From: Acephala macrosclerotiorum
Lineage: Eukaryota; Ascomycota; Leotiomycetes; Helotiales; Mollisiaceae
NCBI GenBank assembly: GCA_014904845.1
Contig: MU119537.1
Location: forward strand, 1 to 52,884
Direction of reading: 5' to 3'
DNA: 52,884 nt
Positions within the stretch are counted from its first letter, which is position 1. Each line of letters opens with the position of its first letter. Both the position numbers and the translations under genes were made by a program. The notes under the pieces were generated by a model. That model was not told where the DNA came from. It ran no database searches and was given only the letters and a program-made list of their open reading frames with translations. Positions 1 to 9,029 of the stretch are shown one piece after another.

Positions 1-395
1 TAATAAAATTAATTATAATAATTTAATATAAAAAAAAATTTTTATTTAAAATATTAAAATATTAAAATATTAAAATAATTATATAATTTTTAAAAAATAT
101 TAAAAAAAAAAATTTAAATTAATTATAATAATTTAATATAAAATTTTATAATAAATATATTTTTATTTTAAATATTAAATAATTTATTAATTTTTTTTTA
201 ATAATTATATTAATTTTAAATATTTATAAAATATTTAAATTAAAAATTTTTAATTTAAAATTTTAATTTTTATAATTTTTTATAAAATAAAATATATATT
301 AAATAAAAAAAAATTTCGTTTATTATTAATTTATTTAATAAATTATTAAATAAAAATAAAAATTAATATATTTTTAATATTTTTTAATAAAATTT
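1..395 (-). repeat. Alpha repeat, fully decayed copy (partial)
   Basis: Read on the minus strand, positions 395 to 1 follow the order of the alpha head: an A/T version of the palindrome (about 318-390), then the segment corresponding to the stretch after the head, then tandem-unit sequence running off the window edge. Identity is judged after allowing C-to-T and G-to-A changes. Confidence 0.55.
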
Positions 396-1180
396 TAATA
401 AAAAATAAAATTTAAATAATACGTTTTTATTATATATAAATAATAATAAAAAAATTTAATTTAATTAAAAAATATTATTATAAATTATATTAAATTTTTT
501 TTTTAATATTGATTAATTATTAATAATATTAACGATTTATTAATAATACGTATTATATAATAATTGTATATTTAAATCTTTAGTATTTAATTAATAATTA
601 ATTAATAAATAAATTTCGATTTATAAAAATATTAAAATTTTCGATTATAAACGATTATATATAATATTTATATAATTATATTTAATTTTTAATTGTTTTA
701 ATTTTTAAATATTTCAATTTAAACTTTTAATATCGATTAATTATTTGATTAATTATAATATTTATTCGCATATAAATTTAATATTTTTTATACGTATAAA
801 CTTTATTTAAATTAATTAATTTTATAATTAAATTTTAAATAATATTAATATTTTTAATTTTTAATAATTAATTAAATAAAACGTAATTATTAATTTATAT
901 AAAAATTTTAATAAAAAATATTAAAATTTTTATAATTTTTAATTTTATAATTTATAATATATAATTAAATTAATATTTAAAATATTAATATAAATTTTAT
1001 TTTATTTTATAATAATTTTATTATAAAAATTTTATATAATAAAAAACTTTTAATTATTTAAACGATTTTTTTTACGTTAAATTAAATATATAAAAAAATA
1101 AAAAATAAATTTATTTATTCGATATTAAAAAAATTTAAGTTTATAATATTACGAGTTATAATACTAATTCAAATAAAAAG
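1..1180. repeat. AT-rich RIP-decayed repeat block
   Basis: Nearly pure A/T sequence with no readable gene. Most remaining C and G are in CpG. From about 1140 the composition recovers gradually towards the P450 gene. Positions 1-395 match, in reverse orientation, the decayed head and tandem units of the alpha repeat seen intact at 32353-33775. The rest is not resolved. Confidence 0.85.
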
Positions 1181-1364
1181 TTTAAACGGAGTTGCAAACG
1201 ACTTTCGCGACTAGTTTTTTATTCATTGCAATCGTAATTCTCGTTAAAGTATCAATAGTTGTTATATTAAATAATGTCGCACCTTCCGCGTTCGAAGATA
1301 ACGATGGAATTCTCCTCTCGCTAGTTGCCGCGTCACAGGCCTATTGAAACATATAAACGTCGGG

Positions 1365-3011
1365 CTATGTAAGCCGACGAAATTTCAACTTAATACAACC
1401 CGCAAGAGGCGACGACGAGAAGACATCCTCCTGTTCCACATTTCCTGTAAATCCCTCATCCAGGAAAGTCTCATAATCTGTATAGATGGTGACAAGAAGC
1501 TCTTTCATAACTGGTTTTCATTTGCATCGTCAGCACGTTCTTCGATGAAACGGACATCAGGAATGGTGACGAGATGGGACCTACCACGCATGGAGAAATG
1601 AGTGCCAATGCACACCCGCGCTCCGCTTCCAAATGTCCAAATCCACTTCCGCATCTCCGCGAGCGTGTTCTCATCTGCTTCAAGCCACCTTCCCGGCCGC
1701 CATTCTTCCGGAGACGGAAAGGGGATGGGATTAAAGTGGAGGGCCCAGGCGGAGGAGCTGACGACGGTGCCGCCGGGGACATCGAACTTCCCCACGAGCC
1801 GACAGCCAGAGTCCGGCACGACACGAGGAAAGGGGCCAGGACAGGGTGCACGGGTTCGCATGGTCTCGGTAACGACGGCGTCAAGCACCGGTAAATTTGC
1901 AAGGCGATGGGCCAAGCTTTGATCGCTAGGTTCGGCTAGAGTGAGGAGCTCTTTCCGGAGCGCCCGCTGCCAGTCCGGATCTCGTGATAGCTCGTACATG
2001 GTATATGACAATAGTATTCCTAGGCCGATGTGGCTCGCCGAAAGATGGTCGTCGCACTCCACAGCGATGAAAGAAGCCATATCGTTAAGCGGCATGTCGG
2101 GATCGGCGGCTTTGAAAGAATCGTAAAAATGGTCGTACAGGCTCGCGGTGGAAGAAGGCTTGGTGGGGTGCCTCCTGTAGGAGTCGGTGATCACTCGTGT
2201 GAGCCACGCTTCCCATCGAGCCCTGGCGTCGGGATCGGGCAGCACGTTGCCGCCAATCAAGCTTGCGAAATAGGTCATCGGCCAGTCGAGGCTGGTTCGC
2301 ACGTGAAGGTTTTTAGTAGTAGCTTTGGCCAACGTTGTGAGGTCGTTCTCAAAGCCCGGGTCTCGTAGAGTATCAGTCGCGTTCTCGCTACCAAAGAGGA
2401 AGCCGGAGACAACGTCGAGCATGCAGCATTTAGCCTGCTGGTAGACGTCGACAGAGGTACCAGTGCTTGCCCACCCTGCCATTCCTTCTCTGAGGCGACG
2501 TGATACGCGAGAGAGGATACTGTCGAGGGTCTGAGAGTTGAGAATGTACGAATTGGAATAGGGGTGGGCAAGCATCCGTCTACGCCTCCTGTGCTCGTCG
2601 TTACCTATCATAGTGACCATAAAACCGGTCCTGTACTGGATTAGAAATCGCTTTGTCTCATTTGATTCGGAAGTTGCGAATGCTTCAGGAAACCTACTGG
2701 TCAAACAATGCATGGTAGAAGGACGCATCTTTGTCGAACTTGGCGCTGTAGATTGTGCGAATCCCGTCATCGATGCAATTCACACTCACATCACGGGGTC
2801 CAAGCCGAACGACTGGACCGAGGCGACGATGGAGATGAATTCGGCTACGATTTTCCATTTTCCGCCATCGGATCGACAGCAACCACAGGCGTGAATAGGG
2901 GACGGAGAAATGAGCATTGGGGATGTCTTTTAAGCCGGAATTGTTATTGCGATGGATTGATGCAATGATCCACAATACGAGAAGAGCGGAGCCGACGACC
3001 ACGGCGAGCAT
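1365..3011 (-). CDS. Cytochrome P450 monooxygenase
   Basis: My model is complement(join(1365..1510,1585..2630,2698..3011)), 501 residues. Residues 1-20 are a hydrophobic membrane anchor. A K-helix ETMR lies at 360-363, the PEEWRPGRW region at 412-420, and the haem loop FGSGARVCIG at 438-447 with ligand Cys445. The 67-bp first intron (donor GTAGGT, branch CTAAT, acceptor TACAG) and the 74-bp second intron (GTAGGT, CTGAC, CCAG) restore a continuous frame. The last exon gives the usual P450 tail (MKELLVTIYTDYETF). Family knowledge: such enzymes use a reductase to oxygenate hydrophobic substrates at the ER membrane. Odd: the I-helix (about 293-312) reads HLSASHIGLG where most P450s have AGx(D/E)T(T/S), so the proton-relay acid and threonine are missing. 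The gene stands between two RIP-decayed blocks. The substrate is unknown. Confidence 0.88.
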
Positions 3012-3310
3012 GTCTTGAGAAAGGTTGATTGTTCTTATGAGAATAAACGATCTCAGCAGCGGATTTGTTCGGCCGGCAGCTAGCTATAGCGACTGGAAGC
3101 GTCCAACCCGTGGTACTTATGCGTCCAGAGGATTCGCTTGGGGCCCGATGGTTTGCTTGCTTATAGTGGAGAACTTTGCCTTACGCCGTATAGGCCGGAT
3201 CTAAGGAGGGGTAAAGTGCAGGTGGTTAAGGTTCCCGTACCGCCGTTCGTATATGCACGGTCTTTCCGGCGCTTTACAATAGCCGTTAATGGGAAGTGGA
3301 CCGATCGTAG
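3012..3310. other. Upstream region of the P450 gene
   Basis: About 300 bp of normal composition between the P450 start codon and the AT-rich block. It must contain the P450 promoter. I see no convincing TATA box, repeat or gene in it. Confidence 0.5.
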
Positions 3311-3700
3311 TTAAATAATTCAAAAATTTAAAAACTAAATTTATATCCTTGTTTTAATAATTTGTAAAAGCGACCGAAATCGTCGTTTTATTATATCGTA
3401 TTATTATCGAATTATATTATATAAAATTAAAAAAATATTTAATTAAATATTTAAAAAAATTTAAAAAAATTTATAATTATTTTTAACGCGTAATTTACGT
3501 TTATTATATATTATATTATTAAATATAAAAAAATTATTAATTTAAATAATATATTTAATATATTTTATTTTATAAATTTTATAAAAACGTTTTTATAAAA
3601 AATTATAAAAATTTTAAATTTTAAATTAAAATAAATTTTTTAATATTTAAAATAAAAATTTAAAATTTAAAATTTAATAAAATTTAATTAAATTTTAATA

Positions 3701-3780
<80 letters not shown>

Positions 3781-4195
3781 TTTTAATATAATAAATTTAA
3801 TAAAAAATTTATTTATTATTATTTTTATTTTATTAAAATATTAAAAAAAAATTTATAAAATATATATTAAATATAAATTTAATAAATTAATTATTATTAA
3901 AATTAAAATAATAAAAATAAAAAAAATAATATTAATTTTATTTTTTAAATTTAAAAAAAATTTATTTAAACGTATATATAATTAATATAAAATCTATTAT
4001 TTTATTATTTATTATTTATTTTTTATTTTTATATTTATATTATTTATTATAATAATTTTATTTTTAATTAAATATAAAAATATTATATTTATAATATTTA
4101 TTTAATATTAAAATTATTCGAAAATTTAATAAAATATTTAAAATAAATATAAATTAAAAAATCGGTTTTAAATACTTTTTATAATATATTATTCT
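3311..4195. repeat. AT-rich RIP-decayed block
   Basis: Abrupt switch to nearly pure A/T, with most remaining cytosines in CpG. Positions about 3540-3660 resemble the plus-strand alpha segment that follows the palindrome head. Otherwise unresolved, with no gene visible. Confidence 0.8.
3704..3781. repeat. (TTA)n microsatellite
   Basis: About 26 uninterrupted TTA units inside the AT-rich block. The perfect periodicity stands out from the irregular surrounding sequence and suggests slippage after, or independent of, the point-mutation decay. Confidence 0.95.
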
Positions 4196-4664
4196 TTATA
4201 TGCAAAAATAATAACTGCAAACAAACTTAAAACAAAGCTGATTAAAGCGACTTCCAAGTGGTTTTCATATAGAGATGAAATGTTGTCGGAGCATTGATCA
4301 AAACTTTTCATGTTTGCTTTCACATAGATGAAAGCTTGCTATCCAGACTAAACCAATGTGCGACGCTGATACAGCCAACGACTACTCCAGGCAGAAAGCA
4401 GCCTTTCTCGTCAGCGACCAATTCTTGTCGATTAATAAGACGTGATCGAGACTATCGAAAATGGCAGCATTACGTTCAAATAGGCCGTTCAACCAGCATT
4501 TTCGAGAAAAGACTGACATTTGATTCGCAGTATCTGGCTAGCTAGTATACGTATATAGCAAAGGAATGACTAATGGGTCAGTCATGCCTTAAGGTCAGGC
4601 CAGCTCCTTCCTTCAACAGTCCCGACACCTTCCTCCAACAGTCCCGAGTATAATAACACGGTTC
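4196..4664. other. Gene-free transition region
   Basis: Composition recovers from the AT-rich block. I find no coding stretch with splice or start support. At 4601-4648 a short direct repeat of about 24 bp (CCTTCCTYCAACAGTCCCGA) occurs twice, in the likely 3' flank of the small minus-strand gene. Confidence 0.5.
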
Positions 4665-4942
4665 TCAATGCTCCTCCACATTCGCAATGTTGGTAGTAGC
4701 CGCATTCAAGTTGCTTCTAAACAAATTGAGCTTCAAAGGCTCATTTTCAATCTTCTCGGTCTGCAAACTAGCGTCCGCGCCAGACTCGGCGTTGGCGGCA
4801 GGCATCTCCGGCTTGAACAGGTTTTGGACTTCTTGCATCGCCTGCCATGGCTGAGATCTCTCCTCAGTGGCGGTGGTGCCGGTGGATTGAGGCTGGAACC
4901 CAGTTAGGTATGTCCTATATGATTGAAGATTTCTTTTACCAT
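4665..4942 (-). CDS. Candidate small protein (76 aa), unknown function
   Basis: Model complement(join(4665..4892,4940..4942)). The first exon is only the ATG, in context CAAAAATGG. A 47-bp intron follows at 4893-4939 with donor GTAAAAG, branch CTAAC and acceptor TTCCAG. The second exon encodes 75 residues ending in ANVEEH. The protein is soluble, rich in Gln, Asn, Glu and Ala, and has no signal peptide, cysteine or membrane segment; the middle (WQAMQEVQNLFKPEM) could form an amphipathic helix. Upstream lies a C/A-rich leader of fungal type with a 41-bp tandem repeat and a TATA-like TTTAAATAG on the far side. I recognise no family. Support is the coherence of the intron signals and frame, not homology, so it could be chance. 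Confidence 0.45.
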
Positions 4943-4980
4943 TTTTGAAGAGCGCGTGTTTGTAAAGTATGGGTGGATAA

Positions 4981-5062
4981 TGTAAGAAGTTGTCTTGTCT
5001 GTGATTCGTATCCGTGAATGATGTAAGAAACTGTTTCGTCTGTGATTTGTATCCGTGAATGA
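4981..5062. repeat. 41-bp tandem repeat in the putative leader
   Basis: Two head-to-tail copies (4981-5021 and 5022-5062), each starting TGTAAGAA and ending GTATCCGTGAATGA, with a few substitutions. They lie 40-120 bp upstream of the proposed start codon at 4942, in the region that would be the 5' leader of the small gene. Confidence 0.85.
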
Positions 5063-5080
5063 TGGAGATAGTTAGAGGGG

Positions 5081-5090
5081 TTTAAATAGA
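5081..5090 (-). promoter_or_regulatory. TATA-like element of the small gene
   Basis: On the minus strand the sequence reads TCTATTTAAA, about 140 bp upstream of the proposed ATG at 4942 and followed by a C/T- and C/A-rich leader. Spacing and sequence suit a core promoter, but this is inference. Confidence 0.35.
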
Positions 5091-5209
5091 CGGCTGTATC
5101 CCAGTTGAATGCGTGGGTGACTTGAATAATGCCATTCCACGATACTCAGCCTGTCGTTATCGCAGGATTAGCGTATCAACTCTTAGCACTTATCTCAGTT
5201 GATTGGTAA

Positions 5210-5405
5210 GTTGGCCTGCATGCGCCGTGTTGGAGATATGCAGGATACGATAAGTTGGCTCGTATGCGCCGTGTTGGAGATATGCAGGATACGATAAGTT
5301 GGCTCGTATGCGCCGTTGAAAATATGCAGAATATGATAAGTTGGCTCGTATGCGCCGTTGAAAATATGCAAGATATGATGAGTTGGCTTGCATGTGGTAA
5401 ATTGC
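5210..5405. repeat. Minisatellite, about 4.5 units of 44/42 bp
   Basis: Units at 5210-5253, 5254-5297 (44 bp), 5298-5339, 5340-5381 (42 bp) and a partial fifth. Each starts GTTGGCYYGYATGCGCCG and ends near GATAA. The unit-length change comes from GTGTTGGAGA versus GTTGAAAA. Long open frames through this block on both strands arise from the repeat and are not called as genes. Confidence 0.9.
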
Positions 5406-5424
5406 AAGTGTCGTCAACCCTTGA

Positions 5425-5697
5425 TCTCACTGTGTCGTGCAGCGAGCCCCTTGGTCTCACTATGTCGTGCAGCGAGCGCATGCAGAAATATACAAAAGCA
5501 CTTTTGCTTCGAGGAAATGCCTGGGGTAATGCCTGTGCAACGCGGCCCTCACCTCGGATTTTAATCCTCGCTATTGCGTCGTGCAGCGAACACATGCAAA
5601 AATATACAAAAGAAGCATTTTTGTACCAAGGAAATGCTTGGGGTGATGTTTGTGCAACGCGGCGCTTACCCCGGATTCTGACCCTCGCTTGGCGTCG
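5425..5697. repeat. Direct repeats of 31 bp and 114 bp
   Basis: A short unit containing GTCGTGCAGCGAG occurs at about 5433 and 5464. From 5464 a larger unit (5464-5577) is followed directly by a second copy (5578 to about 5697). Both carry CATGCARAAATATACAAAAG, GGAAATGC and GTGCAACGCGG. Many differences between the copies are C/T or G/A transitions, consistent with mild RIP. No function is visible. Confidence 0.85.
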
Positions 5698-5769
5698 CGG
5701 ATGGCATCCGGTTGCTGTCCAGAACCCGCTTGTGCCTGCAGCGCATCTGCATACCCTTATTGCCCACTC

Positions 5770-6443
5770 ACGAGCAACATGCGCGAACTCTTCGGGCTAT
5801 TTTGTCACGTGTGTATCAGCTTTCCGCCTACAGCATCATTCATTGAAATGTTAACACTGAAGGAAGCGCTTGAGCAATTTTGCGAATTGTTCAGTAGGAA
5901 AGTGACGTTGAAGACGTGGGATAAATCAAGGCTCGAGCTCGGTGAGTTTCAGGCTCGCGCCGTTGGATCGTAGGGACGGACCGTGATGCTTGTTTGTGCC
6001 TTCTGTCGTCTCCCGGTTCATCATCTGTATGGGCCGCTCCGAACCGCATAGGTGCTTGCAATGACCTGAGCGGGGAAGTGGGGGCAGGCCGCATTGACTG
6101 CGTTGTGAGGCAAGCTTTGCCAAGTATGACGCTCGTTGCTTGAAGGATGCGGTACATGAAGCAACATGCGAGAGATAGAGACCACTCGCTGGGGTTGGCA
6201 GTGCTTGTGAAGCTGTGTCGTGGTCACAGTCCTTTAAGATAACTCACCAGCAGGCATCTGTGCAGTGCCCAGATTGCAACTCGAGCCATCATCAGTCTAG
6301 CGTCTTGTGAAGTCGATGAAAGATGGCCTCCACTCCCAATGTCCCCAGAATCTATCACCATCGTTCCATCGCTTGTCCATGGGACTTGTTTTTAGGATCG
6401 GTGCTAGCACTGCGGCCACGAGGCCGTTGGTCGGTGTGTTTGC
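5770..6443 (-). pseudogene. Possible remains of a minus-strand gene
   Basis: Three separated stretches read like protein but do not join into a clean gene. (1) 6297-6443, preceded by a TTTAG acceptor-like site, encodes 48 residues including PMDKRWNDGDRFWGHWEWRP and ends at TAG. (2) About 5926-6060 encodes a stretch including RPIQMMNRETTEGTNKHHGP. (3) About 5770-5930, in a shifted frame, encodes a stretch including LDLSHVFNVTFLLNNS. The composition and lack of low complexity suggest former coding sequence broken by frameshifts. I do not recognise the family, and the stretches may not belong to one gene. The MITE at 6603 lies just upstream. Confidence 0.25.
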
Positions 6444-6602
6444 CTAAAACGTGCTAGTGCTTATTGCAACATCACGAAATATCAATGTTGATGGAAACAA
6501 TCAGAGATTAGATGCCTAGATACCTTAGCAACTTTACAGATCTGTGCTTGTGACCGATCATCACACCACCCATGCTGACGGACATCCTACATGTCGAGCT
6601 TA

Positions 6603-6788
6603 TGGAGGTACAGCCCATAAATAATCCAACAGCACTAGTAGGGTAACCCCGGATGTAAACAAAGCTTTCCCTGATTTAGTAATACTTGCTGTCGAAGTGA
6701 GGGTTTATATTGTCAGATCAGGCAGAGTGTTGTTGATACCAGGGGACCCCCTCTAGTGCTGTTGGATTATTTATGGGCTGTACCTCCG
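6603..6788. mobile_element. 186-bp MITE, Tc1/mariner-type
   Basis: A perfect 35-bp terminal inverted repeat, 6604-6638 against 6753-6787 (outer end GGAGGTACAGCCCATAAATA), encloses about 114 bp without coding capacity. TA dinucleotides at 6601-6602 and 6789-6790 fit a Tc1/mariner-type TA target duplication. The element is 198 bp upstream of the oxygenase-like start codon at 6987 and so lies in its promoter region. Perfect TIR identity suggests a recent insertion, or one not exposed to RIP. Confidence 0.85.
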
Positions 6789-6986
6789 TACAGCCACAAA
6801 GACCTAGAGGGAGTTGCTTTTTCTCCGTCGTTCGACTTCCAGTACAAGGCCGTAAGCCCGTCCTCCGGTTTGAAAAGCAGTAATCGGCTTTTGCCGCAAA
6901 CTACAAAGAATCAAAGCCGCTTGTACCGCTGGAATCGCGTCTCGTTTCCTGGGTAATATCTGAACAAGAACGTTGTCGTTGAAGGA

Positions 6987-8112
6987 ATGCCGGAGCTTGG
7001 AGGGAGCAATACAGCAGCAATGGCCACTGTTGACTCTGATGACTCGGTCAAAGCGAAGATCCAGTATCTTGCCAGAGACGACCAGCACCAGCTGGTGAAA
7101 CCATATTATTTGTACCTCGACTACGACTACGACCTTGCTCCAACAAACACAACCGCCGATGATCATTTTGTCCAGATCCGTAATGCTCGGAGTCTGGGCA
7201 TTCCGTCGAGAGAGATGTTCTTCGAGTGGGGGTTTGCTCAGCTGCGTCTTGATTGTCCTTTGACCCCTGAGGAGTATTGGTATAACCAGAAAGTGGAAGA
7301 AATCCTATACCCCAAATACAAATCGATTGCCCGGTTTTTGTTCCCAAATGCTGCGCGAGTTGAAGTCCTAGAGCACGCAGTAAGCAAAGACCCGAAGACG
7401 GAAGGCTTCAAAAGGCTGATTGACCGGAGCCAGGTTCGCAAACGTCACCCTCGTTGGATGTCTGAGAATATAGAACGACACCATCTCAAGACAAACCAAC
7501 CGAGTGATTATGTGCACATTGGTACGTGCTCTTAATCGTACATATAACTTTTTGAACTTCGTACGCTGATCGGTTTGAGATATGACGGCCTCCTCGGCAG
7601 CAAAATGCGGTATTAAGCAGTTCAACATCCACCCGAAGGATTATTCAAGATTCGTCGTTGTAAAGTATATCTGTCCAGATTCCCAGAAAACTGTGTCCAG
7701 GAGCTTACTCTCCATTTCACCAGCCTATGGAAGCCAATAAGAGGGCCAGTATATGACTTTCCGCTCACGCTTTGCGACCGCCGTACAGTAGACTACGCAT
7801 CTCAGACCACTGCAATGGATGTCGTTACTCATAATTTCGCCAACGAGAATACTCGAATATACTTCGACGAGAAGCACGAATGGTACTACTGGCACGGCTT
7901 GCAAGTCGACGAGGTAATCGCGTTCGTACAGGCAGATTCCGAAGCAGAGAACCGAGCAGGTATGACGGACTTTACCCCTATCTTCTAGAGGATTTGTCTC
8001 TTGACACTGCAATGCAGGAGTTCCCCATACGGCTTTTCGAGATCCTCGGAATAGCGACAACAAGCAGTTGCGGGAGAGTATTGAAGCTAGAGTGTTTGTT
8101 TATTTTGACTGA
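6987..8112 (+). CDS. AsaB/CmcJ-type hydroxylase/desaturase-like protein
   Basis: Model join(6987..7521,7580..7664,7724..7959,8018..8112), 316 residues. The three introns of 58, 59 and 58 bp have donors GTACGT, GTATAT and GTATGA and acceptors TTTGAG, CACCAG and ATGCAG. Joining them restores the hallmark segments of the fungal AsaB-like family: an N-terminal IQYLARD, RKRHP at about 151-155, then VHIDMT, VVVNLWKPIRGPV, a WYY segment and finally GVPHTAFRDP. His177-x-Asp179 and His289 are plausible iron ligands of a 2-oxoglutarate-oxygenase-like site. Family knowledge: relatives in fungal specialised-metabolite clusters are annotated as hydroxylases or desaturases. A second in-frame ATG lies 11 codons downstream. 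The MFS gene is convergent, with retroelement debris between them. The substrate is unknown. Confidence 0.85.
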
Positions 8113-8137
8113 ATGTCCCGACTCTCGAGCATCCTGA

Positions 8138-8353
8138 TCACACAATAGCGATATAGAATGAGTAACGTACTTGATCAGTGTGACGGACTGGACTGCCGTC
8201 ATGTGGTATAGATGCCTTGGAGGCCTTAGGCCGCCAAGCCCCTGTTTTAAGATTCTCTTCGATTTGTTTAATCTTGTTTCTCACTTTGTATTCTAAGAAC
8301 GAATATAAGTTTGCATTAGCCTTGCCGTCACAATTAGTAAGCGATACAAAATG
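8138..8353 (-). pseudogene. Retroelement Gag-like scrap (tentative)
   Basis: A 71-codon open stretch on the minus strand ends at 8138 and is preceded by a stop rather than a start. It contains NCDGKANANLYSFLEYKVR and a basic continuation. Its position just downstream of the LTR-like sequence on the same strand fits the start of a gag gene. Assignment rests on position and general character, not on a diagnostic motif. Confidence 0.25.
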
Positions 8354-9004
8354 CTTGCACGTTTACCTAAATCTATATTTTAAACCAGCATAACTTAATA
8401 ACTAGTGCTTTAAAGAGTTTAAATTAAAAGCCGACTTATTCTAGTCCTTCAAGCCTATCGGCAGGGCCAATTACGGGCTACTACACGCTTGTAACGGTTC
8501 TATTGTCCCCTACTACACGTAGTAGGCTTAGAGTCGCTAGTTAGTGATCGGTCTATAAGAAGCAGCTTTCGGCACTGGCTGCACGTGACGGAGCACGTGC
8601 ACGTTACAAGTTATAAAGATATGCAAAAGTATAAGATTATAACTATCAAGGAAGTTGAGCACGAAGCTCCTATCCACGGCAGAAGTGCCAGTACTATATA
8701 GAACCTTCGTTCTCTGGATCCGTCGTTTGGATCCCTAGATCACGTGACTTCGTTCCAAAGGAAATGCCTGGACCGCTTCTTACCGAAGCGAGCCGGTACA
8801 ACACTGGTAGAAATCATAAGAGAGCAATGAGATCCCCCTAGGACCTCTATCAAAAGAGTCCTAGTCTCGTAATTCGTGACACACTTGCTAACAGTTCTCT
8901 GTGCAAGCGAGCTTGCCGAGCCTCAAGCCGAAAGTCTTATGGGTCGTAACACAGAGATTCTGTATCGCATACTGGTATATATCGCTTACTGATCAAGTAC
9001 GTTA
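8163..9004. repeat. 17-bp perfect inverted repeat bracketing 842 bp
   Basis: TAACGTACTTGATCAGT at 8163-8179 is exactly inverted at 8988-9004. The pair encloses the LTR-like sequence and most of the Gag-like scrap. AGCGATATA occurs next to both arms. It may be a retroelement rearrangement or the ends of another element. I cannot identify a target duplication. Confidence 0.6.
8490..8953 (-). mobile_element. LTR-like sequence, probably a retrotransposon remnant
   Basis: On the minus strand this 464-bp segment begins TGTGTTACGACCC and ends CCGTTACA (TG...CA ends). It contains a TATA-like TCTATATAGTAC in its middle, as an LTR promoter would. The flanking 5-mers do not match, so it is not a clean solo LTR. 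The sequence beyond 8490 may be the start of the internal region. A 16-18-bp palindrome CTACTACACGTAGTAG lies at about 8510-8526. Confidence 0.35.
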
Positions 9005-9029
9005 ACGTTTGCTGTGGATGACAATCAAT

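Noticed and set aside
1471..1902. Minus-strand open frames overlapping the P450 3' end
   Set aside because: Only the terminal segment (1365-1510) is coding, as the last P450 exon; the rest is an out-of-frame shadow of exon 2.
1574..2368. Several plus-strand open frames of 60-112 codons
   Set aside because: They are antisense to the P450 exon, whose haem, ExxR and PxRW motifs fix the true strand.
5176..5854. Long open frames on both strands (up to 199 codons)
   Set aside because: They are produced by the 44/42-bp and 114-bp repeats; no start context, splice site or family supports them.
8490..8953. Clean solo LTR
   Set aside because: TG...CA ends are present but the flanking 5-mers do not match, so it was kept only as an LTR-like remnant.
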